From positions 1 through 6,462 of the forward strand of contig DALYLJ010000179.1 of the NCBI GenBank assembly GCA_031976395.1: a stretch of 6,462 nucleotides of DNA. The letters run 5' to 3'. Both the position numbers and the translations under genes were made by a program. Shown here in pieces: positions 1-5,480 of this stretch. Origin of the DNA: UBA11164 sp002420085 (GTDB lineage Bacteria; Pseudomonadota; Gammaproteobacteria; Xanthomonadales; Xanthomonadaceae). The notes under the pieces were generated by a model that saw nothing but the letters and a program-made list of their open reading frames with translations, was not told the DNA's origin and did no database searches. The number at the start of each line of letters is the position of its first letter. The first letter of the stretch is position 1.

Positions 1-867
1 GAGGCCATCCGGCTGCTGGGAATATCGATCGTCGCCGGCCGAAGCTTTACCGATGCGGATGCGCCATGGGATGTCGTGCTGATCTCGGAACGTGCTGCCA
101 AACAGGCGTTCGGTGACCCGCTCGCGGCTCTCGGCCAGTCGATCTCGATCTTCAAGAAGCACCGGGACGGCTCGGAATTGCGCGACCACGGCTCGGATCC
201 CGGGGGTGGCGCCGGTAGCCCAACCAGTATCATCGTCGGGGTGTTCCGCGACATCAGCTTCGATGGCGCCGAGCCGGTGGCCACGGTCATTCGTCCGCCT
301 GGGACGATCGATGCACTGGCACCCTACCTGTTGATCTCGCTGGCGCGACCGGTGCAGGAGCGCGACCGGGAAATCATCCAGAGCATCACCGATCATGCCC
401 TGGGCAAGAACTATCCGGACTATCGGGCCAGCACAGCACACTCGATCAACGCGCTGGTCGAACGAAGTGCGCGAACCGAATCGTATGAGGTGGCCATCTC
501 GTTCGTGCTGCTGGCCTTGACGCTCGCCGCTGCCCTCGCGGTGATCGCCGCCTGGGTCTGGCATACCCTGCTTACTCGCCAGCACGAACTGGCCATCCGC
601 GCCAGCGTCGGGGCGACAACCGGACGACTGGCATGGACAGCGACCGGCCCCGGACTGATCGCCTGCGGCCTGACCCTGCCCGCCTATGTGCTCGGGCTGG
701 CGATGATCGAACGCCTGACTCCGGACCTCGCCCTGAGTCCCCGGACAACCGCGCTGCTGGCGGCTGGACTCTGTGCATTCTTCTGCCTGACCCTGTTTGC
801 CCTGACCCGATATTTCCTGTCGCGACCGGCAGGCATGAACACACTGTCACGCCAGCAGGCGATCTGA
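1..867 (+). CDS. FtsX/MacB-type ABC transporter permease, C-terminal part (5' end outside window)
   Basis: The frame is open from base 1 (reading EAIRLLGISIVAGRSFTDAD), so the gene starts upstream; 288 residues and a TGA stop are visible. Residues 1 to about 125 resemble the end of a MacB-like periplasmic core domain: an 'AGRSFTDAD' stretch, then 'VVLISERAAKQAFG', then 'IIVGVFRDISFDG', matching the family pattern of a VVGVVxDV strand. After it come three hydrophobic segments at about 164-187, 211-236 and 249-272. Between the first two lies ELAIRASVGA (196-205), the typical cytoplasmic motif of the FtsX domain. This arrangement fits an inner-membrane permease of the macrolide-exporter/lipoprotein-release superfamily, or one of the 'orphan' duplicated permeases common near unrelated genes. 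No ATPase gene is visible, so the substrate and partner cannot be named. The domain call is firm; the subfamily is not. Confidence 0.85.
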   Translation, partial: EAIRLLGISIVAGRSFTDADAPWDVVLISERAAKQAFGDPLAALGQSISIFKKHRDGSELRDHGSDPGGGAGSPTSIIVGVFRDISFDGAEPVATVIRPPGTIDALAPYLLISLARPVQERDREIIQSITDHALGKNYPDYRASTAHSINALVERSARTESYEVAISFVLLALTLAAALAVIAAWVWHTLLTRQHELAIRASVGATTGRLAWTATGPGLIACGLTLPAYVLGLAMIERLTPDLALSPRTTALLAAGLCAFFCLTLFALTRYFLSRPAGMNTLSRQQAI

Positions 868-875
868 CCGATCGA

Positions 876-912
876 ACCGACGATCGCGGTCGGTCCGGAT
901 TGCTGCCGGACC
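876..912. terminator. Overlapping hairpins between convergent genes, possible bidirectional terminator
   Basis: Two perfect inverted repeats share bases 892-894 and so exclude each other. The first pairs ACCGAC (876-881) with GTCGGT (889-894) around a 7-nt loop. The second pairs GGTCCGG (892-898) with CCGGACC (906-912), also around a 7-nt loop. They lie exactly in the 60-bp gap between two convergent stop codons, where a shared terminator is expected. No T-tract follows on either strand, so a classical intrinsic terminator is not proven. Confidence 0.4.
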
Positions 913-927
913 GCCGCAAACGACCGA

Positions 928-2073
928 TCAATTCGACAGTGCCAGACGCCGCCAGAGCGAATCGAGCTGATCAGCCGCGTCAGCGGCCAGGTTGCGATCG
1001 CCTCGGATATCCTCGGCATAGCTGGCCAGGCTGACCGCGATGATGTCCGCGATGCGGCGGTTGCGGAAGCCATCGATCGACCGGCGCCGCGACTCGGTCA
1101 TCTCGATGTCATCGCACTCCTCCCTCGGCACATAGACCGGCAACCCTGTGTAATAACGGCGGGCGTTGATCTCGACGATCACATTGCGCTTTGGAAAAAT
1201 CACTTCGCCGTCGCGAGCCTGGCGAATTTCACCATCTGCGAAGACACGCAGCGAACGCGCCGCCAAGCCAGCGGCCGCCAATGCCGTGGACAGTCGATTG
1301 CAAATGCGTCGGAAAAAACGCCACTCGGCGTCCTGATAGCGTTCAAGCCGGCTCATGCCGACACGATCCTGATGGCGGTGCCGCGCGCGCTCCTGAAATA
1401 CCAGGTTGCAGGCGTTTCGCCGCAACAGCGCATCGATCCGAGCCGGCTTGCTCGGCGGCCTGCCGCGCGCGAGCACGGGCAGGCCATAGCTCTTCAAAAG
1501 CAGCAAGGTGGCGAGGTTGTCAGCCTCGAAGTCCGAGTCAAAACGTGCTTCGCCACGGAACTTGCGGTAATTGGCCTCGGTGATCCCCTGGACTGCGACA
1601 TGGACATAGTTGTGCCAGAGATTCTTGACCAGATAATTCACGGCACAGGCGCTGATGAAGACTTCGTCATTCTCGAAGTGAGCACGTTCAAGCTCCTCGT
1701 CGGTGCCGATCGGCCAGCGCAGTCGTTGATGACTCCAGTCGAGAAACGTTTTGGTCAATCGATAGTTGACCGTGACCGACGAACGAGCGCCCTTGTTCAG
1801 TTGCAGGCTTGGATAGAAGAAATTCTCTGCGTTGTACTCGTCGTTCAGGTTGTACTCGTCATACCCGACCTGATGCATCCGAACGAATTCGGCAATGCGG
1901 TCGTGCAATTGATCGAACATCGCTCGATCGGTTTTCTGAAAGAATGCCTGGTCGAAACCATTCGCTGCGCTGTTGATCAAGGCCGAGATTCGCAACAATG
2001 CCGCTCTGAAACACCATTCATAGTCCTGCAAGGACATCACTGGAGGTGCGCTTTCCTTCCGTCCGGCTTGCAT
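928..2073 (-). CDS. Hypothetical protein of unrecognised family, 381 aa
   Basis: I do not recognise this protein. It is reliably a gene: residue composition is natural and balanced (many aromatic and acidic residues), and the ATG at 2073 is preceded by GGAAAGGAG with 7 nt between GGAG and the start. This supports the long start over Met13. No signal peptide or membrane segment is evident, so it is probably cytoplasmic. Residues 1-200 look largely helical, with an internal DEYN-LN-DEYN duplication at 72-81 and a tract rich in aromatics and His at 146-160 (NYLVKNLWHNYVHVA). Residues 204-260 are very basic (RGRPPSKP, then RARHRHQDR), which could contact nucleic acid. The C-terminal third contains alternating strands (VIFPKRNVIVEINARRYYTG, 291-310) and a final helix. 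GC is clearly lower than in neighbours: 30 of 60 bases in 1921-1980 against 43 of 60 in 2821-2880. It lies 202 bp downstream of gspK on the same strand but probably has its own promoter. It is not a known type II secretion component. Confidence 0.85.
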   Translation of the reverse strand: MQAGRKESAPPVMSLQDYEWCFRAALLRISALINSAANGFDQAFFQKTDRAMFDQLHDRIAEFVRMHQVGYDEYNLNDEYNAENFFYPSLQLNKGARSSVTVNYRLTKTFLDWSHQRLRWPIGTDEELERAHFENDEVFISACAVNYLVKNLWHNYVHVAVQGITEANYRKFRGEARFDSDFEADNLATLLLLKSYGLPVLARGRPPSKPARIDALLRRNACNLVFQERARHRHQDRVGMSRLERYQDAEWRFFRRICNRLSTALAAAGLAARSLRVFADGEIRQARDGEVIFPKRNVIVEINARRYYTGLPVYVPREECDDIEMTESRRRSIDGFRNRRIADIIAVSLASYAEDIRGDRNLAADAADQLDSLWRRLALSN

Positions 2074-2079
2074 GGATCA

Positions 2080-2089
2080 ACTCCTTTCC
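2080..2089 (-). promoter_or_regulatory. Strong ribosome binding site deciding the start of the 381-aa gene
   Basis: Read on the minus strand, the sequence before the ATG at 2073 is GGAAAGGAGTTGATCC. The AAGGAG core is close to the ideal anti-16S complement, with 7 nt between GGAG and the ATG. It is the strongest ribosome binding site in the window and selects Met1 rather than Met13 as the start. Confidence 0.75.
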
Positions 2090-2108
2090 AGCGGCTCCTG
2101 GGCCTGCC

Positions 2109-2188
2109 ATCGAGCACATCGACTCGATCCCGTGACACTGCACCGAAGTACGAACAGCCTGAGCATGGCCTCGACGGAATCGAGCATA
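2109..2188. repeat. Inverted and direct repeats in the leader/promoter of the 381-aa gene (possible operator)
   Basis: ATCGAG (2109-2114) and CTCGAT (2123-2128) form a perfect 6-bp inverted repeat with an 8-nt centre. CTCGA (2170-2174) and TCGAG (2180-2184) form a second inverted repeat with a 5-nt centre. The second sits over the expected transcription start and touches the putative -10. The 10-mer ATCGAGCAYA also occurs twice in direct orientation, at 2109-2118 and 2179-2188. Repeated half-sites in this position could bind a regulator or fold in the leader RNA. The assignment as an operator is inference. Confidence 0.3.
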
Positions 2189-2210
2189 ACAGCACACCGA
2201 CAAAGTGCAA
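2183..2210 (-). promoter_or_regulatory. Possible sigma70-type promoter of the 381-aa gene
   Basis: On the minus strand, TTGCAC (2210-2205) is followed after 16 nt by TATGCT (2188-2183). The -10 hexamer matches TATAAT at 4 of 6 positions; the -35 matches TTGACA at 3 of 6, including the important TTG. The predicted start would lie near 2176, giving a leader of about 100 nt. The site falls in a locally AT-richer patch and is correctly oriented. The match is moderate only. Confidence 0.35.
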
Positions 2211-2275
2211 GGGCGATCACCGAGTCATGCCGTTTCGAGTTGCCGACTGCCAAGCCAGGCCGATCGTCTACCCAG

Positions 2276-3262
2276 CTACCAGCGCCCACGCGCGCGGGCG
2301 TGGACTCGGATCTGTTCGCCAGTGCGTTCGATCAGGCTGGTGTAGGCGAAGTCGATGCCGTCGGCTTCGATGCGGGCTTCGGCGAGGAAATACCGGCTGC
2401 CGAGGCTGGCGCGGCGTGGGTCGGGGGCGGGTTGGTTTTCGCGAGCCAGAGCGGCGTGCAGGGCTTCGAGCGAGCCGAAGGCGTTTCCGGGCCGACGGGC
2501 GAGACGGCGGGCGGTGGCCAGGTCGAGGGTCGGCAGCACGGTCAGCCAGACTTCCGGCGGGGCGGTATTGAGGTTGACCGGGCTGGGTTCCGGCAAGGTG
2601 CAGACGAACGGTGCCAGGGCCTGCCAGGTGCCGGCGTCGATCCCAGACAGGCGCCGCAGTTCCGAGGGATGGGCCATGGCGCGATTGGCGGTGCGTCCGG
2701 GTGGGATGGCGGCGGCGTAGACGGCATCCTCGGCACCGCGTGTGCCGGCCTGCCCGTCGAGATCGAGCCAGTCGAGGGTGCGATCGGCGATCGCCGGATC
2801 CAGACGCAAGGCATGCAGCAGGGCGGCATAGCCTTCGATCGCGATCGGGTCGGCCTGGCCGCCAGGCGCCAGCCGATTGAGGTCGAAGCAGGCGCCCAGG
2901 TCGCGCAGCCGGCCACCGATGCGGGCGCCGGGGATGGTGATCTCCGGCAGCGGCCGGGTCAGGCCATCGTCGAGACTGTCGATGCCGGGGTTGGCGCGAT
3001 GGTCGATGCGCAGCAATTCGGCGATCCACAGTTCGAGGCCGATGGTCAGTTGCCAGCTCTGTTCGGCACGCCACAGATCACGCTGCCGGGCACGGCTGGC
3101 ATCGCCGCTGTCGATCAGGGCGGTCACCAGAAGCACGGCCAGGGCGACCGCCAGCAGGGCGATCAGCAAGGCGACGCCACGTTGGCGTGCTCGACCAGGC
3201 CGACCAGGCCGGCCGGGCCGGCTGTCTCGGCCGAAACGGCGGCTGCGGATGCGACGGTTCAT
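2276..3262 (-). CDS. gspK: Type II secretion system minor pseudopilin GspK
   Basis: GspK caps the pseudopilus tip together with GspI and GspJ in the periplasm of the type II secretion system. The 328-residue length is normal for the family. The start at 3262 overlaps the gspJ stop as ATGA. A long basic leader (residues 1-29) contains an RPG triplet repeat and ends in Gly29, followed by a hydrophobic helix (VALLIALLAVALAVLLVTAL, 30-49). As usual in GspK, the mature position 5 is not Glu (Ile here). Family hallmarks follow: FDLNRLAPGG (126-135), DWLDLDGQAGTRGAEDAVYA (164-183, the DWxDxD...GAED calcium/loop motif), HPSELRRLSGID (198-209), PVNLNTAPPEV (228-238) and SRYFLAEA (289-296). It is the last gene of the operon; no obvious terminator follows, so read-through into the next minus-strand gene is possible. 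Confidence 0.93.
   Translation of the reverse strand: MNRRIRSRRFGRDSRPGRPGRPGRARQRGVALLIALLAVALAVLLVTALIDSGDASRARQRDLWRAEQSWQLTIGLELWIAELLRIDHRANPGIDSLDDGLTRPLPEITIPGARIGGRLRDLGACFDLNRLAPGGQADPIAIEGYAALLHALRLDPAIADRTLDWLDLDGQAGTRGAEDAVYAAAIPPGRTANRAMAHPSELRRLSGIDAGTWQALAPFVCTLPEPSPVNLNTAPPEVWLTVLPTLDLATARRLARRPGNAFGSLEALHAALARENQPAPDPRRASLGSRYFLAEARIEADGIDFAYTSLIERTGEQIRVHARARGRW
3194..3220 (-). repeat. Three 9-bp tandem units inside the gspK leader sequence
   Basis: The plus strand reads ACCAGGCCG twice and then GCCGGGCCG, three tandem 9-bp units. On the coding strand they encode repeated Arg-Pro-Gly within the leader that prepilin peptidase should remove (about residues 15-23 of GspK). The copy number could vary by slippage and change leader length without changing the mature protein. 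Confidence 0.6.
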
Positions 3263-3882
3263 GGCGTCGGCCTTGGATCGGCCGGGAGTTCCAGCAGGCG
3301 CCGGAACTGGCCCTCGCCTGCCAATTGGAAGCGCAGTTCGACCGCACGCGGCAGGGCGCCGGTATCGAGACCGCTGGGGCCGCCGACCACGGTGCTCGGT
3401 CCCGGCCACTGGTCGAGGACGGCTGCCGCGCCCAGATAGCGCCAGCGACAGTCGCTTACTCCGATCAGGACATCCTCGACCGTGATCGGGGTGGCCCGGT
3501 CGCGATCGGCCACCGGCCAGCGCAGCCGTTGCAGGCGATCGTCGCGACAGCGCCAGGCGAGTCGCTCGATCGCCGGACTGGGACTCTGCCAGCCGCCGGA
3601 CAGCGCCAGCCGGGTCAGTTCGACGCCCTCGCCCGTACCGACCAAGGCCGGTCGGCGAACGCCGTCCTCGGCGCGGATCGGGCGATCGATCGCCTGCCGC
3701 AGGTCGCGTTCCAGGCGGCCGATGCCGCGTTGCAGACTGGCCAGAGCCGCCTGGCGCTCGACCAGCACCTGCTGGGCGCGCGCCAGACTTTGCAGGCCAC
3801 CCCAGGCCAGGGCCGCGACTACGGCGACGATCGCGGTGGCGACCAGCACTTCGAGCAAGGTGAAGCCGGCGGTGCGGGTCAT
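3259..3882 (-). CDS. gspJ: Type II secretion system minor pseudopilin GspJ
   Basis: GspJ is a pseudopilus tip subunit that bridges GspI and GspK. The 207-residue protein begins with a short six-residue leader, MTRTAG, cut before FTLLEVLVATAIVAVVAALA. It has Phe at mature position 1 and the Glu5 needed for assembly. The following helix contains ERQAALASLQRGIGRLERDLRQ (about 42-63), typical of GspJ, and then a beta-rich globular domain. The ATG at 3882 overlaps the gspI stop and its own stop overlaps the gspK start, both in ATGA form, so translation is probably coupled. No clear Shine-Dalgarno sequence precedes the start, which fits coupling. Length and motifs are normal. Confidence 0.93.
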   Translation of the reverse strand: MTRTAGFTLLEVLVATAIVAVVAALAWGGLQSLARAQQVLVERQAALASLQRGIGRLERDLRQAIDRPIRAEDGVRRPALVGTGEGVELTRLALSGGWQSPSPAIERLAWRCRDDRLQRLRWPVADRDRATPITVEDVLIGVSDCRWRYLGAAAVLDQWPGPSTVVGGPSGLDTGALPRAVELRFQLAGEGQFRRLLELPADPRPTP

Positions 3883-4253
3883 GGCGTGCCGGCAAATCCG
3901 GTCAGGATGAGGATCGGCTGCTGGGCCGGTTCGGCAAATACGGCGACATCGAGCCGGCGGATGCCGGCATCGGTGGTGGCGATACTGAGCGTCCAGCGGA
4001 ATCGGCGGTCGCCCATCTCACTGTGACCCTGACGGAGAGCGCTGGCCGGCAGCGTCGATTCCAGCCGGGCTTCGGCGATCACGTCGGCGGCAACCCACTG
4101 GGCCAGGGCGTGTTCACGCGCCTGCGCCAGCGACTGGGCTTCCAGGCCAGCAGTGCGCACCAGGGCGGTCATCGCCAGGGCCAGGACGGCCAGGGCGATC
4201 AGGGTTTCGAGCAGGCTGAAGCCGGCGCGCGTGGGGTACGGGTCAAGGCGCAT
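3879..4253 (-). CDS. gspI: Type II secretion system minor pseudopilin GspI
   Basis: GspI is thought to nucleate the pseudopilus tip with GspJ and GspK. The protein has 124 residues, the usual size. The leader MRLDPYPTRAG (11 residues) is followed by FSLLETLIALAVLALAMTAL, with Phe1 and Glu5 of the mature protein present. Later segments fit the family: AREHALAQWVAADVIAEARLE (helix; GspI usually has an xxAxxVAxNxLAE pattern here) and FRWTLSIATTDAGIRRLDVAVF. The ATG at 4253 lies inside the end of gspH (11-bp overlap). The frame stays open upstream to 4406, but that extension would overlap gspH deeply and give an unreasonably long leader, so the inner start was chosen. Confidence 0.92.
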   Translation of the reverse strand: MRLDPYPTRAGFSLLETLIALAVLALAMTALVRTAGLEAQSLAQAREHALAQWVAADVIAEARLESTLPASALRQGHSEMGDRRFRWTLSIATTDAGIRRLDVAVFAEPAQQPILILTGFAGTP

Positions 4254-4827
4254 CGGTGGGTTCAAGCCGAATCGGGCCGACTGGGTCGGCATGGATGCGC
4301 CAAGCCCGTCGCTCGGTGCTGTCCGTGTCACTGGACAGCCGCAACTCGAACGGCGCGCGCTCGCCAGTGGCCAGACAGGCGATCTGCGGGGTCGGATCGG
4401 CGCCATCGGCCGACCCTTCGGCCAGACTCAACGCGATGCCATCGATCCGCAGGGCCAGCCGCTGTCCCTCGGGCAGGCGGCGCGGTCTCAGGGCTTCGCT
4501 CGAATGCTCCGGCACGGGCTGCCAGCGTCCGTCGATGAACGGGCCGAAGCGCAGGCCGTCGCGCCTGATCTCGATGCCGAAATCGCGGCCCGAGCGCTCG
4601 GCACGCTCGCAGGCCAGTTCGATCAGGCGATGCAGGCGGGCGGCACTGGTGTCCAATCCTCGACCGGTGAGATCGGGAAATGCGATCACCACGGCACCCA
4701 CCATCACGCCGACGATGGCCAGGGCGATCAGCAGTTCGATCAGGCTCAAGCCGGTGTCCGACCGCCGCAACGATCGCTCGGATGCGGACGGCAACCGATC
4801 ATTCACCCCAGTTGCCGACATCGGCAT
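4243..4827 (-). CDS. gspH: Type II secretion system minor pseudopilin GspH
   Basis: GspH links the major pseudopilin fibre to the GspI/J/K tip. The start at 4827 gives 194 residues and is preceded, within the 3' end of gspG, by GGAGGTGA with 8 nt spacing. Met3 (4821) and a GTG at 4809 are alternatives without this signal. The leader is 26 residues long, rich in Ser and Arg, and ends in Gly before LSLIELLIALAIVGVMVGAV; Glu5 is present, while mature residue 1 is Leu rather than the usual Phe. A helix with LHRLIELACERAERSGRDFG and a strand reading IEIRRDGLRFGPF match the GspH family pattern. It overlaps gspG by 29 bp and gspI by 11 bp. The rest is a variable beta domain, as expected. Confidence 0.9.
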   Translation of the reverse strand: MPMSATGVNDRLPSASERSLRRSDTGLSLIELLIALAIVGVMVGAVVIAFPDLTGRGLDTSAARLHRLIELACERAERSGRDFGIEIRRDGLRFGPFIDGRWQPVPEHSSEALRPRRLPEGQRLALRIDGIALSLAEGSADGADPTPQIACLATGERAPFELRLSSDTDSTERRAWRIHADPVGPIRLEPTDAP

Positions 4828-5227
4828 TGGCGCCCTCACCTCCACTGCGGCCATCGGCGCCCTGGCTCCAGACGTCGATGTCGCCGTTGCGACCGGGGTT
4901 GAGGTACAGGTAGGGTCGGCCCCAGGGATCGACCGGAACCCGGTCGAGATAGCCGCCCGCACGCCAGTTGCTGGCACCGGGCGGCGCCTGGACCAGAGCA
5001 TCCAGACCCTGGTCGGTGCTCGGATAACTGAAGTTGTCGAGGCGGTAAAGATTGAGCGCGGTGACGATCGCCTGGATGTCCTGGCGGGCACGCACGGCAC
5101 GGGCTTCGTCGGGTCGGTCCATCAGGCGCGGCACGACCACCGCAGCAAGGATGCCGAGAATGACCACGACCACCAGCACTTCGATCAGGGTGAACCCCGA
5201 TCTCGACGTGCGCGGCGCCGACGCCAT
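4799..5227 (-). CDS. gspG: Type II secretion system major pseudopilin GspG
   Basis: GspG is the main subunit of the periplasmic pseudopilus, which pushes exoproteins through the GspD secretin. From the ATG at 5227 it has 142 residues: an 11-residue leader MASAPRTSRSG, then FTLIEVLVVVVILGILAAVV, with Phe1 and Glu5 present. Diagnostic later motifs are NLYRLDNFSYPSTDQGLDAL, then DPWGRPYLYLNPGR, and the calcium-binding-type loop SQGADGRSGGEGANADVGNW near the C-terminus. This combination is nearly unique to GspG among pseudopilins. The start is uncertain: in-frame ATGs also exist at 5242 (16-residue leader) and 5326 (44-residue leader), and none has a clear ribosome binding site. It is the first gene of the gspGHIJK operon and is transcribed divergently from rsmE; gspE and gspF, often found just upstream, are absent here. 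Confidence 0.94.
   Translation of the reverse strand: MASAPRTSRSGFTLIEVLVVVVILGILAAVVVPRLMDRPDEARAVRARQDIQAIVTALNLYRLDNFSYPSTDQGLDALVQAPPGASNWRAGGYLDRVPVDPWGRPYLYLNPGRNGDIDVWSQGADGRSGGEGANADVGNWGE
4832..4842 (-). promoter_or_regulatory. Ribosome binding site of gspH, inside the end of gspG
   Basis: On the minus strand GGAGGTGA is followed by GGGCGCCA and the ATG at 4827. It favours this start over the nearby ATG at 4821 and GTG at 4809. The same bases encode part of the conserved Gly/Glu-rich loop of GspG, so the match could partly be a by-product of the GspG coding sequence. Confidence 0.55.
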
Positions 5228-5355
5228 TGATGTCGGCTGCATGGCTGCGGCACGAACGGCAGCGATCGGGCTGCGGCTGGCTCGGCATGCAGGGGCGTGG
5301 ACAGAACCACTCCAGGTCGGGATCATGGTGGTTTCGCAGTGATGGGGTCGGGAAA

Positions 5356-5361
5356 ATGCTA
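5356..5361 (-). promoter_or_regulatory. Possible -10 element of the gsp operon promoter
   Basis: The 253-bp divergent region between gspG and rsmE holds one clear AT-richer patch, GGGAAAATGCTAACAG (5350-5365). Read on the minus strand it contains TAGCAT, a 4 of 6 match to TATAAT. The -35 candidate 17 nt upstream (CTGTCG) is poor. The element would give a gspG leader of roughly 120 nt to the ATG at 5227. Orientation cannot be decided, and the patch may instead or also serve rsmE. Confidence 0.2.
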
Positions 5362-5467
5362 ACAGAGCCGTCCATGCACGACAGCGGGGCGAGCCGTGGA
5401 TCGTGCCACTGCGCCCATGCAGGGGGTCGCACCGTCCGATATCCCCTACCCTCCGAGACTCACCGGC

Positions 5468-5473
5468 GAGGTG
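5468..5473 (+). promoter_or_regulatory. Ribosome binding site of rsmE
   Basis: GAGGTG lies 7 nt before the ATG at 5481 and supports this start against the longer open frame beginning at 5403. Confidence 0.55.
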
Positions 5474-5480
5474 CAGCAGC

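Noticed and set aside
1831..1860. CRISPR-like direct repeat
   Set aside because: There are only two 12-bp copies, spaced by 6 bp and in frame within a coding gene. No array is present.
2211..2275. Possible terminator after gspK
   Set aside because: Only very weak stems (for example GCC...GGC) and no T-tract were found, so none is annotated.
1372..2571. Long plus-strand open frame (399 codons) antisense to the 381-aa gene and the end of gspK
   Set aside because: It covers two minus-strand genes, and its tail is a low-complexity Arg/Gly-rich translation. The minus-strand reading has natural composition and a strong ribosome binding site.
2072..3439. Plus-strand open frame of 455 codons antisense to gspK and part of gspJ
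   Set aside because: gspK and gspJ carry clear family motifs on the other strand. Long antisense frames are common in DNA of this GC content, and this one is Gly/Ala/Gln-rich without motifs.
4256..5230. Plus-strand open frame of 324 codons antisense to gspG and gspH
   Set aside because: It is a mirror of two well-recognised pseudopilin genes, with Arg/Ser-rich low-complexity content.
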